DNA of 64,000 bases from Pseudovibrio exalbescens (GTDB lineage Bacteria > Pseudomonadota > Alphaproteobacteria > Rhizobiales > Stappiaceae). Of this stretch, positions 20,931-29,847 are shown piece after piece. Under the pieces are notes generated by a model that saw only the letters and a list, made by a program, of their open reading frames with translations, was not told where the DNA came from and did no database searches. The stretch's first letter is position 1. Each line of letters begins with the position of its first letter. A program made the translations under genes and the position numbers. The stretch is from contig NZ_JAQZAJ010000001.1 of assembly GCF_028737195.1 (NCBI RefSeq), forward strand, positions 310,001 to 374,000, written 5' to 3'.

Positions 20931-23102
20931 CTAACCGGTAATCAAGTCGATAACCGCATCCTTTGGTCCTTCTGCCACCACCTTGCCGTCCCCGAGGATG
21001 ATGAGACGGTCCACCAAGGCCAGCGGCATGGTGCGGTGGGTGGTCAGGATCAAGGTTTGATCGGGGTGCAGGGCCTGACGCAGGTTGTGAACGAACGCGC
21101 GCTCTGAGCGGCTGTCCATATTTCCTGTTGGTTCATCAAGGAACAGGACGGGGGGAGGCGCTAGGAAAGCCCGTGCCATGACAATGGATTGGCGCTGGCC
21201 GCTTGAAAGGTTGCGGCCATGGTCTTCTATGAGCATGTCCAGGCCGAGCGGGCTGGACTGGACGATGTCAAGGGCGCCGGTAACTTGGAGTGCCTTTTGT
21301 ACGTCCTCATCGCTGTATCCAGCCCGGCCTAGGGTGACGTTACTCCGGATCGTGCCCTGAAGCAGGCACGCATCCTGACCTATGACACGGATGGCAGTTC
21401 GAATGGCTTCTCCGTTAAGGTCCCGCGCGTTTTGATTGCTGATGGTGTAGGTGCCGTGCTGAGGCTGATAGACAGCGCCCAGAAGGCGGCCAAGCGAAGT
21501 CTTGCCGGAGCCGATCTTCCCAAGGATCGCAACCTTTTCTCCCTGTTTGATCTCCAGATCCAGGTTGGTGAATACCGGCGAAGTTTCAGTCGAATAGGAA
21601 AACGTGATCTGTTCGAGCTTCAGATCCAGCGGAGCAGTCAGATCCGTCCCCTGTGCTGGACTTTGGTTGGATGACACCTCAAGATCGAGAAGCGGGGACA
21701 GTGTCTTGTAGGCCGCGTGGGCAAGGTGAAGGCTAGGATACGCGTCTGCCATGCGCTGGAGAGCCAGTGCGCAGAATGCAGAAAGCATGAAAGTTGCAAA
21801 GTACGCGCCCAAAGACAACGTGCCTGCCATGATGAAAGAGGCCCCCCACAGGAGCTGCAGAGCCAGCGCGCTGTAGGTAATCAGCTCAATGGTGCCGCGA
21901 TTCCAAAGAACGAGCCACGTGAAGGTCCGTCTTGGCCGGATGCTTTTTGCTCCTGCTTCCTGCCAGAGCTCGCGAAGCAAGCCTTCGCTTTGATTGAGCT
22001 TGATGGTCTCCAGTGCATACAGCGTTTCTTCAAAAAGGCTGGTTTCGGTGCCCGAGGTTTGCAAATAGCGCTTGGCGGAACGCCCAAAAGGCATGGCGAG
22101 CACTGCAAAGGTGAGCAGCGACAAAAGGGCCGCTGCCCCCATGACCAGCGCTGCGGTTGGATGCAGGAGTGCTAACACGGACAGAAAAACGGGAAGGGAT
22201 AAGGCATCTGCTAGTGGCAGCATCAGGCTTGCGCCACTGGCTTCACGTATGCGCGCTATGGTGCTGAGCGGTAGGGGCAACGGTCCGACGAAGGGCTGGC
22301 GGCCTGACAGCGGGAGAGTGAGAATGCGCTCGAACAACAGATCGGACAGCGAACTTTCAAACCTGCGCCCCAGCCAGTTGACATAGGTCGCGCGCAGCGT
22401 CTTGAACCCGATGAGACTGAGGGCAGCGACCACGCCTCCAATCGCGAGGGTTTGCAGGCTGAGGGGATCGGACGCTGGCAGGTAGCGGTCTACTGCGAGC
22501 ATGCAGAGAAGGGGGAACAGGGCGCTGAGGCAAGCTTGGGCCAGCGTAAAGCCGCTGACAAGGGCAGCGTCCATCGCTTTGGGCCGAGCGAGGTTGACTT
22601 TGGGCCGCGATGGCGTCGCGGCTGGTCTGGGAAATGAAAAGGTTTTTGTTGGCTGATCGACGGGCTTCGGTTTTACTTGAAAGGCTTCGATGATTTTCAG
22701 CTCGGCAAGCTTTTCCATGGCCGGTTCGTCGGTGGCCGCGTTGCCTGCAGTGGAAAGCCCGGATTGCCATTTCAACGGCAGAAACAGTCCGCGCCCCTCG
22801 GGCAGGAGGACAAGCAACGGAAAAGCCTCTTCCGCCAGATCCGGCAGAGGCCCGTCAATGGGGGAAGCCTGCAATCCCAATGGTTCAACCAGATCAAGAA
22901 CTGCGCAGATGACCTGCTGAATGGGTGTATCATCGCCCACGGCCGGAAAGGCCTGAAGCGGCTCCATCGCCTCGCCGGACAAGTCAAAATGCGCGAGCAT
23001 TTGGTATAGCGCGTCACGGAGCGGTGCGGTGGTCCGCACGGCACTGCATTCATCCAAGAGCTTGTGCTCGTTTTCAGTTTGTTGCTCTTGCACACCAAGC
23101 AT
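20931..23102 (-). CDS. Type I secretion ABC transporter (permease-ATPase)
   Basis: 723 aa exporter of the HlyB/LapB type. Residues 1-140 form a cytosolic domain that resembles a C39-like domain only loosely and has no catalytic Cys at the usual place. TM segments lie at about 175-450. The ATPase shows Walker A GKIGSGKT (528-535), signature LSSGQRQ (632-638), Walker B VLFLDEP (652-658) and the H-loop TTHR. Divergent from the HlyD-like gene across 85 bp and convergent with the preceding secreted-protein gene. Confidence 0.92.
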   Translation of the reverse strand: MLGVQEQQTENEHKLLDECSAVRTTAPLRDALYQMLAHFDLSGEAMEPLQAFPAVGDDTPIQQVICAVLDLVEPLGLQASPIDGPLPDLAEEAFPLLVLLPEGRGLFLPLKWQSGLSTAGNAATDEPAMEKLAELKIIEAFQVKPKPVDQPTKTFSFPRPAATPSRPKVNLARPKAMDAALVSGFTLAQACLSALFPLLCMLAVDRYLPASDPLSLQTLAIGGVVAALSLIGFKTLRATYVNWLGRRFESSLSDLLFERILTLPLSGRQPFVGPLPLPLSTIARIREASGASLMLPLADALSLPVFLSVLALLHPTAALVMGAAALLSLLTFAVLAMPFGRSAKRYLQTSGTETSLFEETLYALETIKLNQSEGLLRELWQEAGAKSIRPRRTFTWLVLWNRGTIELITYSALALQLLWGASFIMAGTLSLGAYFATFMLSAFCALALQRMADAYPSLHLAHAAYKTLSPLLDLEVSSNQSPAQGTDLTAPLDLKLEQITFSYSTETSPVFTNLDLEIKQGEKVAILGKIGSGKTSLGRLLGAVYQPQHGTYTISNQNARDLNGEAIRTAIRVIGQDACLLQGTIRSNVTLGRAGYSDEDVQKALQVTGALDIVQSSPLGLDMLIEDHGRNLSSGQRQSIVMARAFLAPPPVLFLDEPTGNMDSRSERAFVHNLRQALHPDQTLILTTHRTMPLALVDRLIILGDGKVVAEGPKDAVIDLITG

Positions 23103-23187
23103 GCAGTTCTCCGCAGTCAGTTACCATGGGCCTCGGCAGTTATTTTTCTGATGTACCCTCAGGTTAATTTAGTTTGATTCCGATGGT

Positions 23188-24549
23188 GTGACGCCTCTGG
23201 ATCGCGCGGGTCAATTTTTGCATGGGGTGTTGATGGGGACCGCTAAACGCTTAAGACGCATGAGATTACAAGCTGTCCAGCAGGATGCAAAGGACAAGGT
23301 GTTTCGCCGGATTTTTGCTAGTCTGTTGCTTGCTTTGACGTTTGCGTCCTGTTTTGGCCTCGCTCTGTGGGCAAACGGTGCAGATCTGCCCGAGACGTTT
23401 CACGGTCAGGCGCGAGTGATTCACAAAAACGCGCCTGCGATCGTGTTTGAGCCCGATGGATTGCGCCTTTCGAGTCTCCTGGTGGAGCATGGCCAGCTTG
23501 TTGAAAAGGGAGAGTTACTGGGAAAACTTGTGAGTGTTTTTCCGGTGCCTCTGCCCAAAGATCCGGTCCCCGGAAAGCTGAGCCTTTTGGACGAAGAAGC
23601 AAATGATCTGAAAAAGCAGCAGGCCTATATCGCCGCGCTTCAGTCCGGCCAGAGCCCGAACAGCGCTGAACTGCGTGAGATGTCTCAAGCGCCGTTTGTT
23701 AAAGAGGGTCTTTCTGACCTCGTGTTCAAGCTGCGCAAGATAGATGAAACTCGGGCTCATCATCTGGCCGAGCAGCGCGCCGCACGCAACTTGCTGAAAC
23801 GACTTTCAGACCAACTTGCGGAGAAGCGGGCGGAATGGAACGAGAAAATGCCGCTCGTGCAGCGGCAACTCCTTCCTAAAACGCTGATTGCACCACTAAC
23901 GCGCTCTATCGCGACATTACAGAGCCAAATTCAGTTGGCGCGCGGCGCTTTTAATCGGCACAGCCAATCCATCACGACCAGTTCCGAAGAGCGCGCACAG
24001 GTATTGGCCAAGTACGAGCGCGGTTTAGCCAACTCCTTGAGTGCCGTTGAAGCGCGGATTTCCGATCTGGAGCGGGCGGTGGAAACGGTTAAGCCTGCAT
24101 TTGTTGCTCCCGCATTCCCGGCACCGATTGGTGGTCGTATACAAGTTCTGCGCAGCCCGGAAGACGGGCATATCCCCAGCACTCCTGTCATTGCGATTTT
24201 GCCTGAACAGGAAGAACTTGTGGTGGAGCTTGAGATTGCAGCCACAACGCTGGCCAAGCACGCGCTGCAAGACGGAGAAACGGTGCGGCTGGACTTGAGC
24301 GCGGGCAGCTTCACCAAAGATGGTGGATTTGTGGAGGGTACACTTGTTCTGCCGGACGAGACCCTTGGACACGCGTCATCGGAGGTGTTTCGGTCCCGCC
24401 GGGTTTTTGTAAAACTCGATAACGAGCCGGAAGCGGATCAGCTGGTGGCGCAATCAGATGCCATGTGGCAACCGGTAAAGGTGCATTTGGGCCGGGGTAC
24501 GATCCTTCAAGAAATCACCCCGGCCTTCATGATGGCATCGGTGAACTAG
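23188..24549 (+). CDS. HlyD-family membrane fusion protein
   Basis: Periplasmic adaptor linking the ABC exporter to the TolC channel. 453 aa: one TM helix (about residues 36-58, RIFASLLLALTFASCFGLALW), a half lipoyl motif near residue 90-115, a long alpha-helical hairpin (about 140-305), and the second lipoyl half and beta-barrel (IGGRIQVLRSPEDGHIPSTPVIAI). The start is GTG 23188; GTG 23227 or ATG 23233 are alternatives. Its stop shares the palindrome CTAG with the stop of the convergent cyclodeaminase gene. Confidence 0.9.
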   Translation: MTPLDRAGQFLHGVLMGTAKRLRRMRLQAVQQDAKDKVFRRIFASLLLALTFASCFGLALWANGADLPETFHGQARVIHKNAPAIVFEPDGLRLSSLLVEHGQLVEKGELLGKLVSVFPVPLPKDPVPGKLSLLDEEANDLKKQQAYIAALQSGQSPNSAELREMSQAPFVKEGLSDLVFKLRKIDETRAHHLAEQRAARNLLKRLSDQLAEKRAEWNEKMPLVQRQLLPKTLIAPLTRSIATLQSQIQLARGAFNRHSQSITTSSEERAQVLAKYERGLANSLSAVEARISDLERAVETVKPAFVAPAFPAPIGGRIQVLRSPEDGHIPSTPVIAILPEQEELVVELEIAATTLAKHALQDGETVRLDLSAGSFTKDGGFVEGTLVLPDETLGHASSEVFRSRRVFVKLDNEPEADQLVAQSDAMWQPVKVHLGRGTILQEITPAFMMASVN

Positions 24550-25496
24550 CTGCTGGCTTTGGCGGTTTCGTAGGCCAAGATTGCTCCGGCGAGATCTTCC
24601 AGCGCCGCACCGACCGACTTGAAAAGGGTGATTTCGCTGTCGTCACGGCGACCTTGGTGGTGACCGCGACAAAGATCATAAAGATCTGCAAGAATAGAGT
24701 CGGGCGTCAGGATGCCCTCACGAAGCGGAATGGCAAAGTCGCCACCTTCCGTCATTGCACCTTCTCTGGTGTCGGCAAAAAGGCTGCTCTTCAAAATTGC
24801 GGCATCATCAGATTCTCGCATTGAGGGCTTGAACGCGCCGACAAGATCGAGATGGCAACCATTGGGCAAACAGTCCCCGGAGACCACGGGTGTTTCTGAA
24901 AGGGTGGCAACGGAAACAATATCCGCGGTTGCACAGGTCTCCGGTAAGTCCTCAGAAACTTCACATTGTATACCGAGGCGGTCGGCAGCAGCTGCAGCGA
25001 TTTTGTCGGCCTTGTCCTTTGAGCGGCCCCAGACAGTCACTTTTTCAAGCGCTCGAACTGCGGCGTGAGCTTCAATCAGATTCAGCGACAGCCGGCCAGT
25101 ACCAACCATTACCAAATGACGGGCGTTTTTTCTTGCCAGATAGTCAGCGGCCAGAGCGGAAGCGGCAGCCGTGCGGCGCGCTGTAAGCTCTCCGCCATCA
25201 ATCAGTGCCAGAGTTTCGCCGGTGGTGCCATTGGAGAGCACATAACTCGCTGATATGGCGGGCATGTTTCGGGTGCTGTTTCCGGGGAAAACACTGGCGA
25301 GCTTCACTCCAAAGTACTTTCCGGGCTGCCATGCGGGCATGAGAAGCAGTGTTGCATCCGGTTCGCCCGGGACTTCCATGTTGTGGTGATGGCGCAAAGG
25401 CATCTCGCAGCCAGAAGCAAACATGGCCCGGAGTGCGTCAATGAGTGCAGGGAAGGCGAGGTGGTTTTTTGTATCTTCGGGCCCGAGCAAGAGCAT
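24546..25496 (-). CDS. Ornithine cyclodeaminase/mu-crystallin family protein, split from its leader by the prophage
   Basis: 316 aa of the OCD/mu-crystallin family, NAD(P)-dependent dehydrogenases acting on amino or imino acids (ornithine cyclodeaminase, alanine dehydrogenase, ketimine reductase); the substrate cannot be told. Visible: KLASVFPGNSTRNMP, GELTARRTAAASALAADYL and a Rossmann motif VMVGTGRLS. The start codon is hybrid: A from the first prophage base (25496) and TG from the target duplication. Read across the empty site, the native leader AAAGGAGG-AACGAA-ATG now lies at 62,418-62,432. Unless a phage promoter reads out, the gene should be silent or weak. A GTG at 25520 inside the phage end would add 8 residues and is artificial. 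Confidence 0.9.
   Translation of the reverse strand: MLLLGPEDTKNHLAFPALIDALRAMFASGCEMPLRHHHNMEVPGEPDATLLLMPAWQPGKYFGVKLASVFPGNSTRNMPAISASYVLSNGTTGETLALIDGGELTARRTAAASALAADYLARKNARHLVMVGTGRLSLNLIEAHAAVRALEKVTVWGRSKDKADKIAAAAADRLGIQCEVSEDLPETCATADIVSVATLSETPVVSGDCLPNGCHLDLVGAFKPSMRESDDAAILKSSLFADTREGAMTEGGDFAIPLREGILTPDSILADLYDLCRGHHQGRRDDSEITLFKSVGAALEDLAGAILAYETAKASS
25491..25495. repeat. Left copy of the 5-bp target duplication GAGCA
   Basis: GAGCA immediately before the TGT terminus of the prophage; the same 5 bases follow the ACA terminus at 62413-62417. Confidence 0.9.
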
Positions 25497-25511
25497 GTGG
25501 GGGGGACTGTT

Positions 25512-25648
25512 ATTCTGCACAGGTGAAAAGTTGGGTTAATTCTCACGAACCCATTGAAAACGTTAAATAATGCTAATTTCGGGATAAAAAACCATTTTGC
25601 ACAACACTGCGTGGCTTATGGTCAATAAGGGCGCGAAGTTGTGCATAG
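25512..25648. repeat. Left-end candidate transposase-binding sites
   Basis: ATTCTGCAC at 25512-25520, TTTTGCAC at 25595-25602 and GTGCATAG at 25641-25648. The first and third have counterparts at the right end in inverted orientation. Their place, outside the repressor gene and within 150 bp of the terminus, is that of MuA end-binding sites. Function is inferred. Confidence 0.65.
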
Positions 25649-25673
25649 AGCGCGCAAAAATGCGCAGGCCCAA

Positions 25674-26333
25674 CTAGCTGAAGCGGTGCCCACACCAGAC
25701 GACTTTGCCGATGATGTGGAAATCTTCCAGATCAGAGCGCTTAAGCAACTCATCTTTGTACTCTGGATTTTGGCTAATAAGCTCAAGATCACCCTGAATG
25801 GTTGGTCGCAATCGCTTCACTCTTGCCATCCCGCCATAAACAAATGCGTAAACTCCATCCGCTAGCTCGTTGCGCTTGCGGTCAATCATCACCAAGTCGC
25901 CATCTGCGATGAGCGGATCCATGCTATCGCCTTGAGCGGTTAGAATGATTAGCCCATCCTGCGAAGCCCTTCCCAACTTGCCGCCCAAAAACTCGCGGGT
26001 AAACGGTATTTCTTCCACCGTCTCTAGATGGTCTCCGTTCAGTGCACCGGTACCTGCAGCCAAGCGGACGTCAACCCTTGGGATTGTAATAACGTTTAGA
26101 GGGAGTGTGCTCTGATCATCACTTGGCCGCATTGGCCCAATGCCCGTGGTAAGCCAACCTATGTTGACGTTAGCGCCTTTGCATATTGCTAAGAGCGTTT
26201 CAAGCGTCGGACTGGACCCCTTGCGTATACTGCGCAACGTTCCCTCACTAATACCGACTTTTTGCGCGAATAATCGCGCACTCAAGTCGCCTCTTATAAG
26301 ATCCAGTCGCTCAATAAAGCCGTCAGAGTTCAT
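25674..26333 (-). CDS. Prophage repressor (HTH + S24 peptidase)
   Basis: 219 aa starting MNSDGFIERL (ATG 26333, preceded by GGAG at 9 nt; ATG 26342 and 26372 lie closer to or above the SD). N-terminal HTH with ARLFAQKVGISEGTLRSIRKG (about residues 18-40), then a LexA/CI-like S24 peptidase with Ser in QGDSMDPLI and Lys in GGMARVKRL. Repressors of this kind cleave themselves when RecA is activated, so the phage is expected to be DNA-damage inducible, unlike Mu c. It is the only leftward gene of the early region. Confidence 0.9.
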   Translation of the reverse strand: MNSDGFIERLDLIRGDLSARLFAQKVGISEGTLRSIRKGSSPTLETLLAICKGANVNIGWLTTGIGPMRPSDDQSTLPLNVITIPRVDVRLAAGTGALNGDHLETVEEIPFTREFLGGKLGRASQDGLIILTAQGDSMDPLIADGDLVMIDRKRNELADGVYAFVYGGMARVKRLRPTIQGDLELISQNPEYKDELLKRSDLEDFHIIGKVVWCGHRFS

Positions 26334-26432
26334 TAAAACCATCTCCGACCGTCGTGCCAGAGTTACACACAATACGCCTCAACTCGCTATTCAATAATAA
26401 TATCAAATAGATAGCTTATTGTTACGCAACTT

Positions 26433-26492
26433 GCGCGATGATCATAACTCTGACGCGCGATATAACGCTTGATAATGCGTATTTTATCGCGC
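26433..26492. promoter_or_regulatory. Early control region with three GCGCGAT elements
   Basis: GCGCGAT at 26433-26439 and 26455-26461 and its complement ATCGCGC at 26486-26492, in the 261-bp gap between the divergent repressor and ner genes. The spacing and position fit operators for the repressor and/or Ner. The surrounding sequence is A/T-rich, suiting divergent promoters; I do not assign -35/-10 boxes. Confidence 0.5.
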
Positions 26493-26552
26493 ATCATGTC
26501 TTCATTCGTTACCAACGAGCGCAAATCACCAAGGTGAACTGCGCGGTGAAAA

Positions 26553-26581
26553 AAAAGCGGCTGCTGCAACAGTCCGCTTTT
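26553..26581 (+). terminator. Terminator-like hairpin just before ner
   Basis: AAAAGCGG pairs with CCGCTTTT, with an inner CTG/CAG, and ends in TTTT. It lies 13 nt before the ner ATG and abuts its ribosome binding site (GAAGGAGA). It may attenuate early transcription or hide the ner SD. Confidence 0.5.
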
Positions 26582-26594
26582 CGAAGGAGATCCA

Positions 26595-26915
26595 ATGGCC
26601 AAGCGTAAGCCCCAAACTTGGGACAAACACTCGATCAAAGCAGAGCTTCACCGACAAGGCTGGACCCTAACTGAGATTGCGACCAGAGAAAGCATGCACC
26701 GTACCACGCTGACCAAGGCTCTGGATACCGGCACAGGTCGCGGTGCGGAAATTATCTCCAAATATCTCAGTATTTCCATTCAGGAGTTGTGGCCCAATCG
26801 CAAGAAGCGCTCCCCTCATGTGATATACGATAGCGCTAAACATGGGCCTAGCGCTAGTCAGAAAAACCGTGTTCCGTCTGATAGTGGACAGCGTACGGCA
26901 GAGGCTGCAGCATGA
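26595..26915 (+). CDS. ner: Ner-like early regulator
   Basis: 106 aa; residues 1-70 match the Ner/Nlp layout: WDKHSIKAELHRQGWTLTEIATRE, then HRTTLTKALDTGTGRGAEIISKYLSISIQELWPNRK, with the hallmark ELWP. Mu Ner is a small DNA-binding protein that turns down early and repressor transcription after induction. The polar 35-residue C-terminal tail is longer than in Mu Ner. It is the first gene of the rightward early operon and has a strong SD (GAAGGAGA). Confidence 0.88.
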   Translation: MAKRKPQTWDKHSIKAELHRQGWTLTEIATRESMHRTTLTKALDTGTGRGAEIISKYLSISIQELWPNRKKRSPHVIYDSAKHGPSASQKNRVPSDSGQRTAEAAA

Positions 26916-27106
26916 AATGGTCTGGCCTCACTCTACCTACTGCCTCGCGGTTTTATCGCCGCTTTGATTATGGCAGCTGCAATGACAATCACCTGAAAGA
27001 CTTCGCCAGTATCCTCGCCCTTACCACAGTATGCATTGCACTTGCTGTTTGGGTCTGGGCGCTGTGTGTGATCGTTATGGCATATCGAACGGGAGTAGCC
27101 TCATGA
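26912..27106 (+). CDS. Small membrane protein, early operon
   Basis: 64 aa, overlapping the ner stop as ATGA. One clear TM helix (about residues 34-57, LALTTVCIALAVWVWALCVIVM). No family recognised. The tight overlaps with both neighbours argue that it is translated. Confidence 0.6.
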   Translation: MKWSGLTLPTASRFYRRFDYGSCNDNHLKDFASILALTTVCIALAVWVWALCVIVMAYRTGVAS

Positions 27107-27558
27107 GGACCCGTCGCTGCCAACATACAGGAGATCTGCTGAACTGGCAGCCTCCCAAAGTGGAGGCGCGCTTTGATCCCGACAGGGTACGGGCAGCATC
27201 TCTACCAGCAAAAGTCGCACGCGCACTTTCAGAGGCGCTTAGGGCCGACCGTCGCTCGCGAGAAGAAATTGCAGCCCTCTTATCGGATCGGCTTGGCGAA
27301 ACCATTCGCCGGGACAGTTTGGATGCCTGGGCCAGTGAAGCGCGCGAAAGCAGCAATATATCGGCTTACCGCCTAATGGCGTTGGTGGCTGTTTTGAACT
27401 CCAAAGAATTGCTCAACGAGCTCCTTAGCGGAACGGACATGATCGTGGTGGATCGGAAGTACCGCCCGCTAATCGAACGTGAACTCATGGAAGAAGCCCA
27501 ACTCAGGCTTAAGAAGATGATCCAACAAGCTGACCGTGAATGGAGGGGAAAGAAATGA
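27103..27558 (+). CDS. Conserved-type early phage protein of unknown function
   Basis: 151 aa from ATG 27103, overlapping the previous stop. An HTH-like pattern spans about residues 30-75 (ALSEALRADRRSREEIAALLSDRLGETIRRDSLDAWASEARE), suggesting DNA binding. Proteins of this kind are common just before the transposase in Mu-like phages of alphaproteobacteria. Role unknown. Confidence 0.7.
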   Translation: MRTRRCQHTGDLLNWQPPKVEARFDPDRVRAASLPAKVARALSEALRADRRSREEIAALLSDRLGETIRRDSLDAWASEARESSNISAYRLMALVAVLNSKELLNELLSGTDMIVVDRKYRPLIERELMEEAQLRLKKMIQQADREWRGKK

Positions 27559-29816
27559 CTGGAACTGTTCCAGCCCTCACAGAAAACGGCGGCCAGCGTA
27601 CGTGGTTCACGGCAGGCGAGTTGGCTGAGTTAAAGCTAGCGACCTTACCAGAAACAGAGAGCGCTTTAATTCGTTTTGTAAAACGCCAAGACTGGCAATC
27701 AACTTCACTTGCCCGCAAACGAAAAGGCCGCGGTGGCGGATGGGAATATCACATAGACCTTCTGCCTGAACCCGCACGGAAGGCGTTAGATGCCCGTTTC
27801 AATATCGAGCGCCTTAACGCTGGATTGCCCTCAGTGCAAAAGAATTCGCCCGTCTCCGAGCAAGCCACACTTGCAAAAGCCGACGGAAGTCAGCGCAAGT
27901 CTGCGGAAGCACGAAAGCAGATCCTTCAAATGGTCGAGCAACTCGTGGTCCGTGGCATGTCTTATGACAAGGCGGTTCTGGGTCTCGTAGCCAAAGTAAA
28001 GGTGCTGCTGGATCAGGATGTGCTTACTGAAGAAGAGCAGCATCTGTTGCAGTTGGTTCGCACCGCCAAAGACAAGGGCAAAGGCATTTCTCGCCGTGCA
28101 ATCTACAACTGGCGTAAAGCGTTCAGGGAAAATGGCTTTGCGGGCCTCATTCCTGGCAAACGCCAACAGGATCAGTTGAACTCGTCGCGATATGCATGGG
28201 CTCCGGGCTTTTTGAAATTTTATGCTGACCCGCGCAAACCGACTGTTGCGCTGGCACTAGATCTCTATCGCGCAAGCCTACCGGACCCTTCCAAGGCACC
28301 AAGCTATGACCAGGTGAAACGCTACCTGTCAAAGCTCAAGAAGGCTGACCCGATCTCCGCCTTTAAAGGGCGCGAAGGGATCTTGGCGCTCAAGGCGCGC
28401 AAGGTCTATGTCAGCAGATCCACTGAAGGCCTTGAGCCTACCGATATCTACACTGCCGACGGAAAAACCTTCGATGCGTTTGTAGCTCATCCTTTTTCAG
28501 GCAATCCGATCCGACCTGAGATAACCACCATTCTGGATGTGGCGACGCGCAAGTGCGTTGGTTACTCAATTGGCTTGAAGGAGAAGGCCTATGATGTGGC
28601 TGAGGCACTGCGCAACGCCAGTACGGCTGCCGGTGTGGCGGCGATCTTCTACGTCGACAACGGCAAAGGCTATAAAAACCTGCTTCTTGATGACGCTGCT
28701 GTGGGTATGCTTGCGCGCCTCGGCACTCACAAGGAGCACAGCCGCGCCTACAACTCCCAGGCTCGCGGGATCATAGAGCGCTTCAATGGCTCAGTTTACA
28801 CCCGCCTTGCCAAGACCCTGCCAAGTTATGCAGGGCGCGATCTGGACCGGGAGGCCTCTATGCGCCTTGACCGGCAGATTAAGAAGGATCTGAAGGAAAA
28901 GGGCGCATCTGAGCTGCTCATCGGCTGGAAGGAATTCCTGACCCTATTTGATGGGGCGCTTCAGTATTACAATGATCGTCCTCATTCCGGACTACCGGAA
29001 ACACGAGACCCCATTACCAGATCTAAACGGCACTTTTCGCCGAACGAGTATTGGGCGCATTTCGAGGCAAACGGTTTCCAGGCGGTGCGGCTCAGCGGTG
29101 AAGACAGTGATGATCTGTCCCGCCCGGCAATGCGCCGCAAGGTCTCCCGCGGGCTCGTTACCGTTGAGAAGAACCGCTACTTCGCGCTAGAGCTGGAGCG
29201 TTATGATCGCCAAGAGGTCATGGTTTGCTATGACATCTTGGATGCTGGCCAAGTCTGGGTTCGGGAGCTGGATTTCGTAGACGGAATTGAGACGCCGGGC
29301 GCGTTGATCTGCACAGCCAAGTTCGAAGGCAACAGCGAGGCCTACTTTCCAAAGCCCGTCATTGAAAGCGCCCGCGAGAAAAAGGCGGATGCAGCAAGGA
29401 AGCGGCTCCAGGACAAGTTACGGCGCGTGGAACAGGACCAGCGTCCGGGCTTCCTGCTGGAGCATTCCGGTGAGCAGCCCATGGAAGTCTATTCCTCAGC
29501 ACCCGGCTTTGAGGAGCCAAATGACGATGAACTGGTTGGCGTTGTTATGCAGCCGGTTCAGGCCGAGACCAACGTGGTTTCCATTTCAGAACCGGAACCT
29601 GTTCCAGCTCCCAAACCAATATCTCGATCAGGCAGGCCAGTATTTAAGTCCAAGGAAGAGCTTGCCATCTGGGTCCTCGATAACCCTGAGAAGATGACCG
29701 AACAGGACAAAAAAATCCTGTCGGGATGTCTCACCAACAGGACTTATCTGGATCTTTTTGAAGCGCTTGGCATCGACATAGAGGGCCTTCGAAACCTCCT
29801 CCGTGCCGCTGCCTAG
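27555..29816 (+). CDS. MuA-like DDE transposase
   Basis: 753 aa from ATG 27555 (GGAGGGG 6 nt upstream; ATG 27540 would add 5 residues). Carries out strand transfer of the phage ends for lysogeny and replication. N-terminal Mu-type DNA-binding domain (about 15-80), further HTH region (about 160-200), and an RNase H-like core with the acidic triad D302 (TADGKTF), D368 (YVDNGKG) and E408 (GIIERFNG). The C-terminal region (about 600-750) should contact MuB. Overlaps the upstream stop by 4 nt. Confidence 0.95.
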   Translation: MTGTVPALTENGGQRTWFTAGELAELKLATLPETESALIRFVKRQDWQSTSLARKRKGRGGGWEYHIDLLPEPARKALDARFNIERLNAGLPSVQKNSPVSEQATLAKADGSQRKSAEARKQILQMVEQLVVRGMSYDKAVLGLVAKVKVLLDQDVLTEEEQHLLQLVRTAKDKGKGISRRAIYNWRKAFRENGFAGLIPGKRQQDQLNSSRYAWAPGFLKFYADPRKPTVALALDLYRASLPDPSKAPSYDQVKRYLSKLKKADPISAFKGREGILALKARKVYVSRSTEGLEPTDIYTADGKTFDAFVAHPFSGNPIRPEITTILDVATRKCVGYSIGLKEKAYDVAEALRNASTAAGVAAIFYVDNGKGYKNLLLDDAAVGMLARLGTHKEHSRAYNSQARGIIERFNGSVYTRLAKTLPSYAGRDLDREASMRLDRQIKKDLKEKGASELLIGWKEFLTLFDGALQYYNDRPHSGLPETRDPITRSKRHFSPNEYWAHFEANGFQAVRLSGEDSDDLSRPAMRRKVSRGLVTVEKNRYFALELERYDRQEVMVCYDILDAGQVWVRELDFVDGIETPGALICTAKFEGNSEAYFPKPVIESAREKKADAARKRLQDKLRRVEQDQRPGFLLEHSGEQPMEVYSSAPGFEEPNDDELVGVVMQPVQAETNVVSISEPEPVPAPKPISRSGRPVFKSKEELAIWVLDNPEKMTEQDKKILSGCLTNRTYLDLFEALGIDIEGLRNLLRAAA

Positions 29817-29847
29817 CACACCTTTCAAGCACTATAGGAAATATCAG

